Shown here in pieces: positions 12,405 through 23,310 of a stretch of 64,000 nucleotides of DNA; position 1 is the stretch's first letter; every line of letters begins with the position of its first letter. Origin of the DNA: Holothuria scabra (taxonomy: Eukaryota; Echinodermata; Holothuroidea; Aspidochirotida; Holothuriidae); contig CM074195.1 in assembly GCA_037179385.1 (NCBI GenBank), positions 13,491,887-13,555,886 of the forward strand. The letters are read 5' to 3'. The notes under the pieces were generated by a model. It saw nothing but the letters and a program-made list of their open reading frames with translations, searched no databases and was not told where the DNA came from. Both the position numbers and the translations under genes were made by a program.

Positions 12405-12462
12405 AAATCCTCTCTTGTGTAAGGCGCTATATAAGAACTGTTATATTATTATTATTATTCAA
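12405..12462 (+). repeat. Retroposon-like 3' tail ending in (ATT)n
   Basis: The sequence 'ggcgctatataagaactg' runs into a TTA/ATT microsatellite. A second such tail, 'gcactatataag' plus (ATT)n, lies at 41772-41808. Such tails commonly mark the 3' ends of LINE/SINE copies. No body was recognised upstream. Confidence 0.5.
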
Positions 12463-13379
12463 AACTGGCACCAAAGGAAGGGTAAAGTCTTTTTAACAAT
12501 AAACTGATCTCTTTTTAAGCTACACTCAATAATTCATACAAAAAATTCTCCACAACAATGCATTATTACTCAGAAAACCACAGTTGCATAAAATTTATAT
12601 TTTTATGGCATTTAAATCTATTCGCCTTCATACTGACATTGCTTTAGGCACTGATTTCATCCACCCACAACAGTGTACATTCTGCATGGCTTCTCTTTCA
12701 ACTTGTCTCTCTTTGCTAAATCACACGAGGGAGCAATTTTGTTTCTCACCTACTGTAATGTTGACAGAGAACATTGTGTAAAATATTCTAGTGCATGATC
12801 CTGGGTGTTTCTAAATGTCAGTCAATTTCTTACAGGTGTTGTCTCTTTGTTAGTCTTGACTTCACTGGATAAGGAAGACTTAAAGTAATCAAATTTTTTA
12901 ATGTGAAATAAAAGTTTACATTAAATCAAACATGCCTAATGAATGTCAAACTGACAAAAAATTGACAGTTTGTACTGTAGGTATACATTTACTAAAATTT
13001 TGAAAGGCATCTGCAGCAAAGATGAAATGTATGTGGATATTGTTGCCCCTTCACACCCCCTCCCCCTGCCATAGGGTTACTACCAAAACTTCTAAACTTA
13101 AATTTTTTAATACCCCTGCCCTGGACCGATGTAAGTTAGTTTTTTATGATTGACTTCCTAATACTGTAATTCAATATTTTTTTAATTTAGGATTCGCAGA
13201 TTATTTTTTTGTTGTTTTTTCTGCCATCTATGTTATACTGAATCTCTCAAAAACAGTTCAAAAAGTTAATTTCAAAATTCTGTGAATAGTTTATTCACTA
13301 ATCCACACCTTAAAAAAATATTTTAAGGGAATTAAATTATTATTACCTTATATAATATTCTGCCAAATATCCATAAAGT
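12463..13379. other. No feature recognised
   Basis: AT-rich, with T and A runs and no visible gene. Confidence 0.4.
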
Positions 13380-14060
13380 TTTCTGACAATTTTATATTGT
13401 TGGCAGCCATTTTGGAATAGAAGTTACACCAAAAATATAAACTGCAGACAGTATTACACTTTGATTTGATGTTCAGGGGACCATCAAGGTTCCCACAAAA
13501 AATGGGTCAGTGGATTGAGGGGGTGGTGCCCATAAAGTACCCTTAACCTATTGGATATGAGCAAGAATGATCTCCCTGAGTAGACATGCATTTTTAATTT
13601 TGAAATGGCTGCCACAGCAAAATGACCCAGATTTAACTATGTTGTTCTTATTTGATTCCTTGACTCTTGAAATATGGGTGCAAACAGCAATATTTATGTG
13701 TGCCTCCAACACTAAGTTTTAGTGTAAATAAGTTCCAAATGTTAGCTATTTTGGTCACATACCATCCTTGCATTTTCCTTGGTAAGCATGCGAAAATCAA
13801 ATATTATTTAGAACAGGCCTCTGCAGTAAATGATTTCACTCATAGTAAATCTGGGGCGGGGGGGAAGGGGAAAAAGCATGGTAGGCTATCCTGTTATGAC
13901 TGTGTTTTCCTCAAAAACTATGTTTTAGGCCCAAATTATTTCCAAATGGTAGCCATTTTGGTCACCATTCTAGATAACATTTTCCTTGGTAACATTTGAA
14001 AATGAAGTATAATTCAGAAGGGTCTTCTGTAGAAAACGATGGCAACTCATACTGTGGTAA
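13380..14060 (+). repeat. Degenerate long tandem repeat, about 207 bp
   Basis: 'aaatgttagctattttggtc' at 13737 and 'aaatggtagccattttggtc' at 13944 begin parallel stretches. Both continue with 'cattttccttggtaa', then a 'tctgcagtaaa' / 'tctgtagaaaa' motif, then a G-rich run. A more diverged unit with 'ggcagccattttgg' lies near 13405. The open frame across it is an effect of the repeat. Confidence 0.55.
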
Positions 14061-14385
14061 ATCAAGGGGGATACCGGGTTCTCTTAGACTAGCCCAAAGA
14101 TAACTAGTCTTTTACACTGTACTGTACTTACAGTATTACTGCAACCTTTTAGAAATCTTATTCCAATCTGGTACTGTGCAAGATAAAGGATGCTATGTTG
14201 GTAAGTAACACCATGGAAGCACTACTTCAGAAGTATAACTCCCATGGTAATACCTGAATGCCCATGTATGCATTCATCATAATCATCATCTTTGAGACCT
14301 CATTGGTCATAGATGCAATGGAAAACTAGAGAGAAGGCTCAATGTAAAAGATAAAATCTGAATATGTCCAAATTTCGTGCATCTA
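14061..14385. other. No feature recognised
   Basis: Nothing identifiable. Confidence 0.3.
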
Positions 14386-14579
14386 CTTCATTGTCTGACT
14401 GCATGGTGATGTGTTAAGAGCATCTGACTTACAGTAAGCCAGGTTAGGAGTTTGTGTCTTGACTGGGTCATACCCAAGACTAAGTATGGAACCGACTACC
14501 ATTGTGCTTTGCACTCAGCATACACAGTATTACAGAAACAGAGTAGGGGAAATAAGCCAGTGAGCTACAACTAGAAAAA
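14386..14579 (+). mobile_element. SINE copy 2, 5' part
   Basis: A tRNA-like head (A-box-like GGTGATGTGTTAAGAGCA) leads into 'gtaggggaaataagccagtg', as in the SINE at 32898-33162. It breaks off at an A run (14574-14578), where HINE-1 begins. The remainder of the SINE resumes at 17016. Confidence 0.75.
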
Positions 14580-14739
14580 CCAGAATGCAAAAATGCATTG
14601 AGGTTTCGATGATACATACATGCTCTTTTCAATGAAATGCTACATTTCTTGTAACAACTGGTGACCCAAAGGGACCTTTGACTCCACCTGTTAGTAACTG
14701 GTTTTTCTTTTAACCAAAACATTTCTACATTCAAAAAGC

Positions 14740-16480
14740 CAAATTTCATACTGTGCCTTGAGGTATTCTGAAAACAAGCTGATTACGTCATAACGCATCA
14801 AAATATCAAATCTGAAATGAATCCAAGTTTCCTACCTTGAGATAAAGTGTAAAGAAGGTTTCTGAGTTTGACCCCCTATGACCCCAAATGAACTTTGACC
14901 TCTACCAAAATCAAAATATTTCTTCCTTACATCATAACACATCAACATCTCAAGTTTGAAATTAATCCAAGTTTCCTATCTTGAGATATCATGTAAACAA
15001 TGATTTCGGGTTTTGACCCCACGTGACCCCAAATGACCTTTGACCTCCACCAAAATTGATGGGGTTCTCCCTTACATCATTGCACATCTACACATCAAGT
15101 TTGAAATTAATCCAAGTTTCCTATCTTGAGATATTGTGTTAAAAACTTTTTCAGGATTTTCCCTGATGTGACCCCAAATGACCTTTGACCTCCACCAAAA
15201 TCATTGGGGTTCTTCCACACATCATAACGCATCAACATAGCAAGTTTGAAATGACTCCAAGTTTCCTACCATGATGTATAGTGTGAACAAGGATTTAGGG
15301 TTTTGACCCCAGTGACCCCAAATGACCTTTGACCTCTACCAAAATTGATTGGATTCTTCCTCACATCATAATGCATCAACATATCAAGTATGAAATGAAT
15401 CCAAGTTTCCTACCTTGAGATAAAGTGTAAACTAAGATTTCAGGTTTTGACCTGATGTGACCCCAAATGACCTTTGACCTCTTCCAAAATTGATTGGATT
15501 CTTCCTCACATCATAATGCATCAACATATCAAGTACGGAAGGAATCCAAGTTTCCTACCTTGAGATAAAGTGTAAACTAAGATTTCAGGTTTTGACCCGA
15601 TGTGACCCCAAATGACCTTTGACCTCCATCAAAATCAATACGGTTCTCCCTTACATCATTGCACATCTACACATCAAGTTTGAAATTAATCCAAGTTTCC
15701 TATCTTGAGATATTGTGTTAAAATTTTTCAGGATTTGTCCCGATGTGACCCCAAATGACCTTTGACCTCCACCAAAATCACTAGGGTTCTTTGTCACATC
15801 ATAACACATCACCATAGCAAGTTTGAAATGAATCCAAGTTTCCTACCATGATGTATCATGTAAACAGGGATTTCAGGGGTTTGACCCCATGTGACCCCAA
15901 ATGACCTTTGACCTCTACCAAAATTGAATGGGTACTTCTTCACATCATAACACATCAACATATCACGTTTGAAATGAATCCAAGTTTCCTACCTTGAGAT
16001 ATAGTGTAAACAAGGATTTCGGGTTTTGACCCGATTTGACCCCAAATGACCTTTGACCTCCACCAAAATCAGTAGGGTTTTTCTTACATCTTAACACATC
16101 AATGTACCAAGTTTGAAATTAATCCAAATTTCCTACCATGAGATATTGTGTAAACAAGGATTTTGGGGTTTGACCCCACGTGACCCCAAATGACCTTTGA
16201 CCTCCATCAAAATCAATAGGGTTCTTCCTTACATCATAGCACATGTACATATTAAGTTTGAAATTAATCCAAGTTTCCCATCTTGAGATATTGTGTAAAC
16301 AAGGATTTCAGTTTTTGACCCCCTGTGACCCCAGATGACCTTTGACCTCAACCAAAATAAATAGGGTTCTTCCTCTCAGTATGGGGCATATCTGTGTACT
16401 AAGTTTGAGAACTGTCAGATCTTCCCTTCTCAAGATATTATGTAAACAAGCAAAGTGTCAGAAACACACACATATACGCA
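14740..16480 (+). repeat. 145-bp tandem array in HINE-1, about 11 monomers
   Basis: The 13-mer TGACCTTTGACCT starts at 15034, 15179, 15323, 15468, 15613, 15756, 15902, 16047, 16191 and 16336, with an imperfect TGAACTTTGACCT at 14889. Steps are 143-146 bases. Each monomer also has 'aagtttgaaattaatccaag', 'tttcctaccttgagata' and 'gtgtaaacaaggatttc'. Confidence 0.95.
14996..15046 (-). promoter_or_regulatory. Representative nuclear-receptor half-site row (DR1, repeated per monomer)
   Basis: On the reverse strand TGACCTTTGACCT reads AGGTCAAAGGTCA, a perfect direct repeat of AGGTCA with one spacer (DR1). DR1 is the known target of HNF4, RXR heterodimers and COUP-TF receptors. Two GGGTCA-type half-sites lie just beside it, giving spacings of 10, 10 and 7 bases (DR4, DR4, DR1) in the best monomers. 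The same block recurs in every monomer of HINE-1 and HINE-2. Whether any receptor binds here is inference. Confidence 0.55.
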
Positions 16481-16904
16481 TTTTTATCTCAAACTTAGGA
16501 CCTGTGTATCATCGTGTTGTATTAATATTCACCTGTGGACCTGCACTTATAACCATGAGAATGGCAAATGAGTACATACATTGATTTACTATCCACTAGA
16601 GGGAACTATACACACCCACTGGGAAGTTACATGTGTGTCCTAAGTACACTTTATTTGCACAATACTGAAAGTCCACAATATCTATCACATACACCTGAGG
16701 ACCACTGAAATTTTCACACACCAGTTTCTTAACTTCCTGGTGAGTAGAGGACCATACCTCATACTGCACCTACATGATGGAAATGCTGCTTTAAATGCAA
16801 TGCAGCTATGTTTAGCAGAGGACCGTGATTTTGGTCCTCGGCTGAAAAAATGTCCTCAGGTAATAGGTGTTTATCCAGGTCAAGGTCCTCGGTTGCTATT
16901 GAAT
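16473..16904. other. Extra segment inside the 3' end of HINE-1
   Basis: HINE-2 passes directly from 'caaagtgtcacaaacacaaa' into its CA repeat. HINE-1 has about 430 bases of unrelated sequence between the same two parts. I found no clear terminal repeats, but it looks like a secondary insertion. Confidence 0.5.
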
Positions 16905-16977
16905 ACAAGTGCACATACACACACACATACACACATACATACACACATACACATGCACACATACTTACAAACACACG
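16905..16977 (+). repeat. (CA)n/(CATA)n microsatellite
   Basis: An imperfect CA repeat precedes the 3' hairpin of HINE-1. Equivalent tracts lie in HINE-2 (38773-38841) and HINE-3 (31236-31267 and 31541-31565). Confidence 0.85.
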
Positions 16978-17015
16978 CCATCATGAATGCATAGGTTTCT
17001 CTTTTCATCGAAACC

Positions 17016-17085
17016 AAAAAGGCCTTGGCCAGCTTGACTTAAACCAATTGGTTAGAAACTGAGCCATTAAACTCCATCTAATTCA
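17016..17085 (+). mobile_element. SINE copy 2, 3' part
   Basis: 'aaaaaggcc', then 'cttaaaccaattggttagaa' and 'actgagccattaaactccat', continues the SINE broken at 14579. The uninterrupted SINE at 32898-33162 reads 'ccagaactggaaaaaaggcc' across the same site. Confidence 0.75.
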
Positions 17086-17818
17086 TTGTTTGACAATGTG
17101 TTTGAATTAGTAAAAGTGAAGGGGAAGGAGAGGGTTTGATCTGTAGACAATGTGCATACTTGAGAGCTTTGCTATTTTTACTGCTTGAATTTATACCAGC
17201 GTATGCAATTGACCCAACATGCTTTTCAATCATGAATTTCAGAAGGCGGCACACGGAAGTAGGAAGTCCCAAGGACACAGCACATATTTTGAGCCCTGAC
17301 TGTGTGCGAAAGGATGGTGACACTCTACATAGGTGCAGTGTTTGAACTGCCCTCTAGATTTTCCAAGGCTACAACCATGGATAAATGTGTCTTTAACATT
17401 TATAAACGTGGATGCTAAATTCCAAGGTTTTCTTTGATACACACAAGGCGTAGAAAGTTGACATACAATGTTGGTTCCTAATCGATCCAGGGAAGTGCTG
17501 CTTCTATTGACAATTCAGCACTTGTGCCCAACTATTGTTACTTATAACCTCCTAAAAGCCTGAATCAGAAAGACTAGCATGACATGTATACTATGCAGTA
17601 CCTGAACACACTAAAATAATGCAAAATGGGGATCTTCAATTGTAACATATGATGTAAACCAGCTGTTTTCAGACCTATTTAGTAGAACAAACTGGTTCAA
17701 CAGGTCTTGTATCATCTGCCACATATTTTGTCCCCTATTGTTTTTTAAGTATTTTCATTAAGTGATGCACTTCACTCCAAATAAGGACACACCCTCCCAT
17801 CTACAGTAATACATCTCC
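17086..17818. other. No feature recognised
   Basis: No gene or paired repeat seen. Confidence 0.4.
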
Positions 17819-18030
17819 AGGCCTTGAATTTTGAGGTGTGCAAGAGCCATCGCACACCACCACTCACCTCAAATCACAATGAAGAGTGTTGACTGTATGC
17901 ACACCTAGATATAAAAGAATAAGAGCTGCATAATACAGTTTAATAAAACAGCACACGTACCACACTCCTTAATTTCCTGAGGAGTGTGATTGGTAGCACA
18001 CTTGGAAAATCTAAAAAGTTCTCAAGGCCT
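17819..18030 (+). mobile_element. MITE with AGGCCTTGA terminal repeats
   Basis: A 9-bp perfect inverted pair bounds it: AGGCCTTGA at 17819 and TCAAGGCCT at 18022. The body has 'ccacactccttaatttcctg' followed by 'aggagtgtgatt', shared with 12040-12245 and, on the reverse strand, 32745-33230. It is non-coding. Confidence 0.65.
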
Positions 18031-18993
18031 ACATTTATCTCAGTCACGACACAAGCAATATCCACACATATGGCACTTTTAAATCAAACACACAAAGAGC
18101 ACAAAATGACTTCCTCACTGTATGAGATAATGGAAAAAGTGATAAAAAAATTTGATGGAGTTTATATGGCAGCTACTGCAATGACAGGAAATTGAAATGA
18201 ATTTTTCTTACATAGTTTGTCCTTGTGTTAGCTAAAGTGATAAGAGATGAAACTGAGAATTAAGTAATTCGCCGATTACAGGTACATGTCTTTAATAAAT
18301 GAATGAGTTAAACTATAAAGAATGCAAGTGGTCGCCTAATGAAGTAATACTTATTGTTATGATACTTTTCACCCTGTACTCATAAACTTACTAAACAATA
18401 CGGTACACTAACTACTGTACAAAGGCCTACACATTGTGAACACATTGTGAACATATCTTGTATTCTTGTTACGAGTATGTTACATTGGAAATTTAACTGT
18501 CATCTGATGAACTCCCCCATCATGTCCCTACATTGTCTTTGTGGTTTTGGCCTACAGGTATCAATCACTGATTATGTCAATTATAAAGGATGAACCAACA
18601 AGGAAGGGGACTTTTGTACCCTAAATCTTCAGATATTTTGTAAATTTACATTAGGAGACAAAATAATTCAGGTACTTTCATGTTTCATTGAAACAAACAA
18701 GTAAAGTTGTGTCTTCTTGTGGAGAATCTAGGACAGCTTTGGGAGAGGATAGAAGTATGGTAAGTTAGTCGGGGAATTAAAATCCAATAGTCTAAAATAA
18801 GCAGATTTTTCCTTTAAACTGAAAAAATTAGTTCCCAAATGCAACTAGAAGTTTGTCCAGAAAGTGGCAAAAGAGAATAGGGTCCCCTTTTATACTTTTG
18901 TTATTTTATGTACAGGGAGTCAAGGGGTGATACACAGTATGATTTAAGTGACAGACTCTACAGTAGTTGCAAGAACTGTATAGTGTACCGGTG
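18031..18993. other. No feature recognised
   Basis: AT-rich, no gene visible. Confidence 0.4.
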
Positions 18994-19302
18994 GTACAGT
19001 GCTACTGGGAAAGATCGTTATTCAGAATGAACATGTCCAGATTGAAGGATCGTTATTCCGAATAAAAACTTGGGTCATTATTCTACACAGTGGTTAGTTC
19101 TGATCAAGAAGAAGCATCATTTTTCCAATTTTAGAAGTCCACACTGACATACCTGTATGGCAAATGACCCTTCCTGCATTTGAAATCATAACCCTCTTTT
19201 TCTTTTCAGAATAAAAACCATTTGGAACAAAGACCTCTACTTTCAATTTGTAAATAAATACCCTTATCTTCTATTTGGAATAACTACCCTTCTGTACTGT
19301 AC
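18994..19302. mobile_element. Possible MITE with GTACAGT ends
   Basis: The left end GTACAGTGCTACTGGGAAAG and the inverted right end ACCCTTCTGTACTGTAC are imperfect inverse copies. The motif CGTTATTC(A/C)GAAT repeats just inside the left end, and its inverse GGAATAAC lies near the right end. No target duplication is clear. Confidence 0.4.
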
Positions 19303-21165
19303 CTAAATTCCATTAATCACCGGACATAATTATATGTTCCATTAGCAAAGAAGGTTGGTTTAAGTTCGATGAAAAGATCAGTAGACCTTGTTCCCTTGCA
19401 CTGCAAACATTTCCCATACAGATACATACATATAGGTACTTGAGAAATATAGCTTCCGCTGGGGGTAAATACAGTATCTTCTTTGTTGGGTCTACATCCT
19501 GATATTTCTTGAGGTAACAGTGCTTGTTTTGTACATTTCCTTGAATTGTTTTAGGAGGAACCTTACCCCAGCAATCTCCCACCCCCCTCCCCCCACCCCA
19601 CCCCCTCCCCCCCAAAAAAAAATCCAAGGGTAAAGGCTTGGAACTATAACATATCTGTTCTAAATATCTGTACAGTACTTGAGAAAACAGAGGGATGCTG
19701 TTTGTTTCCTTTTCAACATGCTTGTGAATGAAGACATCATTAAAGTATTTAATTTCAGTATTTACAGCTTGAGCTAAAATATGTATTTACTGATCCACTG
19801 ATCCCTTCTTCTGGGTTTAAATTCACATCAATAATTTATTATGTAATGATAATAAAGCTTTACTGTCTCATCACGTGATGATCTTTCAGTTAAAAATGCA
19901 ATGGAGCATTTACCTCATGTGGAAATACTGTCACCTCCTTTGCATGCATTTAATACATCTCCAGTACACATTGTATAACAAGTATTCAACAGTCTGCCAG
20001 TAAACCTCACAATGTATGCCGATGCTGCACATTACATGCTCTAAATGTTAAATAAAAGTAAGTGTTTAGCATAAAACTGATTAAAATCACAAAGCAACAT
20101 ATCACTTACTCTGACACTCTGTATAAACTAGAAAGATGTGAAAGACTGTATGCAGTTTGCAACACACTAATACAGAAATGAATCTCTTGATGAAGCTGCT
20201 CCTTGTCGTTGTCGTAGTGGATTCTGTCGATCGATTGGTATTATCTTCTTCAGATGATCATCAGCTTTTTCCCACACTCTGCGCCATCACATCAACTGCA
20301 GAGAGGTTGAAAGGAGAAACACATGAGCAAATTCTGTTGGGTCAATTTATCCAGCCTGCATGAGTGACTGGGTTGCAGATGGCTGGTGTTTACTATTTAA
20401 TGAAACATCTTTTTGAAGATAATCACAGATTCATTACCATTCCTCTAAGGAGAGGTTGAGGGAAAAGATTTTATCTCCTTAGGGATAATCAATTTGGTCT
20501 AAATAAAAGGTCATTTATAGCCTTTGCTCTACATCTGGAAGGGAACTGTAACAATTTATTGGGGATTGAAAGCTGTCAATCTTCCTGGCTGAATATTTTA
20601 AAAGTAGAGTAAATTGTATTCAGTTTTGGGACATGTCAATGTCTTGATAAATACAGTAGATTGGATGCAACACTGAGAAAACTTCAGGGGCAATATATGG
20701 GAACTTTTAGTAGATTGCCTATGTTACAATTAATACTATTCACCTAGTCCCTCTATACATATATGATCAAATGTATCACTACAACACTTAATTTCAACCT
20801 ATGAGTTATGTGTGTGTATATAAATATATATATCTTCTTCTGAAACAGACTCCTGAAACAGACTTTGAAACTCGCACGAAGGAACTGTCTGGCAGCCCCT
20901 GCAACTGACAGTACATACTTCCAAAATTCAAAAAGGCAAAGGAAACCCCCACCAGCAAACTCTGACATACAAAACTTGTCAGAGCAATTCCAACAGCATG
21001 TTGTGGTGGGTAATTGGGTACCATCACTGTCTGCCACCACTTGCCAAATTCATCAGAAAGCATATGCCCACACTTCCGAGTATTGATCATCTAAGGTCTA
21101 TCTTTCCCCAACCCCCCCTGTTGTTGCCGGCTTAATCACACAGCCCCCAAATTAACCGGATATAT
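19303..21165. other. No gene recognised
   Basis: Holds a C-rich run (19577-19612) and a short TA/TG-rich tract (20812-20833). The short open frames here have no recognisable content. Confidence 0.4.
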
Positions 21166-21665
21166 TGGTTCAGGCAAAATTCCAGGACAAAGCCTCAGTG
21201 GAGGAAAACAATGAGAATTTTGGTTGTTAACTTGCCTTACCAACTGCAAGACATGCGCTCTGGTTGATTATACAAATTAAAGAATTCCAATAAATCAAAA
21301 TGGACGCACCTTCCAAATTCGACAAGAAATTAATTGTCTTTCCAAAAATGTCATTTATCTCATATTCTGTACTGCAATTTATGTGGTATGCAGTACCTAG
21401 GAGAAACTAAAAATTCCCTGCGAATGAGAATGACACAACACAGGTAAGCAATTTAAACCAAAAAGGCTGAAAAACCTGTTGCAAACCACTTCAACTGCAT
21501 TACTCCATCTCCATAAAAATTAACATGTCATTGCTATCGACCAAAACGATGCATGGACCAACAAAACCACAAAAGCCAAAGAGAATTGTGGGGAGTTCAA
21601 TCTCAAAACCACAGCACCCTTCGGCCTGAATATCAGAAGCAACTTACCAGCTTGCTGATGTAACA
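21166..21665 (+). pseudogene. Penelope-like retroelement remnant: GIY-YIG endonuclease C-terminus
   Basis: Two overlapping frames together spell a GIY-YIG nuclease domain of the type found at the C-terminus of Penelope-like elements. One frame (from about 21298) reads NGRTFQIRQEINC then SKNVIYLI. After a frameshift comes CNLCGMQYLGETKNSLRMRM (from about 21371), then TQHR. Further on, about 21500-21650, come HVIAIDQNDAWTN and LKTTAPFGLNIRSN, matching the family's usual final block. Upstream, CLTNCKTCAL (about 21222) fits the cysteine cluster that precedes the nuclease. The copy is dead: a frameshift and stop codons break it, and the reverse-transcriptase part is missing. It stands alone, without long terminal repeats. 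Confidence 0.7.
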
Positions 21666-22450
21666 GACCCAAGCAATAAAAAAATGAAGGATCCAAAAAA
21701 GAAAGATAGACAAAAAGAAGTACTAATGTTTTAATATTCAACCCCTGGCCACCTGGGGTTTATTGGTCTTCTTTATGCAACTCACCCACAACAAGTGGCC
21801 ATACTTAGGTGATGAGCCAGTATGCCTGTAACTAATTAAAATCCCATTTTATGTCTTTCTTTATAATGTATGCAAATACGATTCTTTGAACCTTGAATGA
21901 AAATTCCTAATGCTTTACAGCACACATAAATCTTCTATTGCAAATTCACAGCACAACACACAGTCACCATATGAACTTCGAGTTCACAGTGGGCTTTAAC
22001 TAAAACTCACAGTATGCATAATTGACACTACACTGGGCCAAAACCATACCTACATACAGTACCTGCAGTTAAATGCCAAAAAGTCAGACTCCTCTCTTTT
22101 GAAAACATGTGCTCAAGGTCAGGTGGTATTGTGACTTGAGAAAAGAAAAGTTGATTCAAAGTCAAATACTGTACCAATAACAGAGGTGTGCGATACATTT
22201 CAGTGTACAAAGACGAGTCTTAAAGCAGCTTGTGCTGTTTAATGAAAATAATAAAATAATCTTGTTGGCAAAGAATCAAAACATTGGGGACTTTGCAATG
22301 AGAAAGTTTCTTCTAGAGTTAATTGATATAAAGTGAGTGGGGTATTTATTGCACAGTGACTACAATCTGCCACATGTAGAGGCCACGATTAATTGAATCA
22401 GTGTAGCGAAATGCACTATATATTGGGCTTCTCCATGATATCACTCTTGT
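21666..22450. other. No feature recognised
   Basis: May include the decayed 3' flank of the Penelope remnant. Nothing else was seen. Confidence 0.35.
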
Positions 22451-22454
22451 TTAA

Positions 22455-22708
22455 AGGTAAAGAGAAGTCCCCCGAAACTTATTTTGAAGTAAAAGCTAAA
22501 TAGCACAATTTTCATCTTATTTCTCTTCAAAGTATCTTTCATTACATTTTATGATTTAACTATTGCATATTCAAGGCAAACCAAGCAGTTATTTCCAGTA
22601 AATTTCACATTTGAAGAGAAAAAACATTGTCACGTGACTCTCAACAGCCAATCATGAAACTGGACAATCAAATACACTATTTCAATTTGGGATGACTGCT
22701 CCTGCCCT
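22455..22708. mobile_element. TTAA-flanked MITE, family B
   Basis: TTAA lies at 22451-22454 and 22709-22712. The ends AGGTAAAGAGAAGTC and (inverse of) AGGGCAGGAGCAGTC match imperfectly. Inside are 'gtaaatttcacatttgaaga', 'attgtcacgtgactctcaac' and 'agccaatcatgaaactggac', the family B signature. Confidence 0.75.
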
Positions 22709-22732
22709 TTAACTAAGTGTACACTTTCTTAA

Positions 22733-23306
22733 AGGCATGTTCTGGAGACAAAATTCGTTAACTTCAAAATAAGCAGAAAAATTTTCTCTTTCAAAAGGTG
22801 AAAACTGCATTTCAATAGCTTATAGCATTTGGAAGATACAAATTTTTAAAAAACTGCAAATTTTTCTTGGGATTTGATGCATCATGGGAAATCTGTGATG
22901 TCATTGTGGCACATTAATTTGACGTTGCATTCAATTTACTTATAATTATGATGCCGCTGCAGACAATATTAAGGAACATTGTTGGTTGTGCTCTACATAT
23001 GTTGAAGGGTAATGCTAGATCTACAGGAAAAGATATTCAAACATTCCAGCAGGACCAAATTTCAAGGACAAACAGGGTGTTAAATTATAAAGAAAAACAA
23101 AAGGAATTTGAAGCAATGTGCCCACATTACATAACTTTCTGTGGTTTTGTTGAAGAGCAGAGGTATTTTTTAACAGAAATAACCCATCTTTAAAGTGAGA
23201 TATCTTGAGTTAGGAAAATGGTATTGCGATAGGGTTTGAAAGACATGGTGTGGAATATTTTTGTTTTTCTTACAAGACAAAGGCAAAAAGCCACCAGAAC
23301 ATGCCT
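22733..23306. mobile_element. TTAA-flanked MITE, family A (best copy)
   Basis: TTAA (22729-22732 and 23307-23310) encloses a 574-bp element. Its ends AGGCATGTTCTGG and CCAGAACATGCCT are perfect 13-bp inverse copies. The open frame inside (22948-23193) does not resemble a transposase. It serves as the empty-site reference for the interrupted copy at 471-1186. Confidence 0.85.
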
Positions 23307-23310
23307 TTAA

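Larger units (their letters stand above)
14580..17015 (+). mobile_element. HINE-1: Helentron-like non-autonomous element with tandem core
   Basis: It starts CCAGAATGC. In order it shows a 5' stem-loop (AATGCA, AAAA loop, TGCATT at 14584-14599), the subterminal motif GGTTTCGATG (14602-14611), a tandem core, a CA microsatellite, and a 3' hairpin GGTTTC/GAAACC (16994-17015). The final CATCGAAACC (17006-17015) is the exact inverse of the subterminal motif. This plan matches what is known of Helentron-derived elements (Drosophila DINE-1, oyster pearl). No Rep/helicase is encoded. The ends are fixed by the flanking SINE halves. Confidence 0.8.

Noticed and set aside
13667..13999. 110-codon forward frame with repeated phrases
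   Set aside because: Caused by the degenerate 207-bp tandem repeat.
14740..16480. CRISPR-like array
   Set aside because: Units are 145 bp and similar along their whole length, with no short repeat and unique spacer pattern. The context is a eukaryotic transposon.
20157..20363. Short frame starting MQHTNTEMNLLMKLLLVVVVVDSV (signal-peptide-like)
   Set aside because: The hydrophobic start is suggestive, but the frame is 68 codons with no downstream domain, splice context or second copy.
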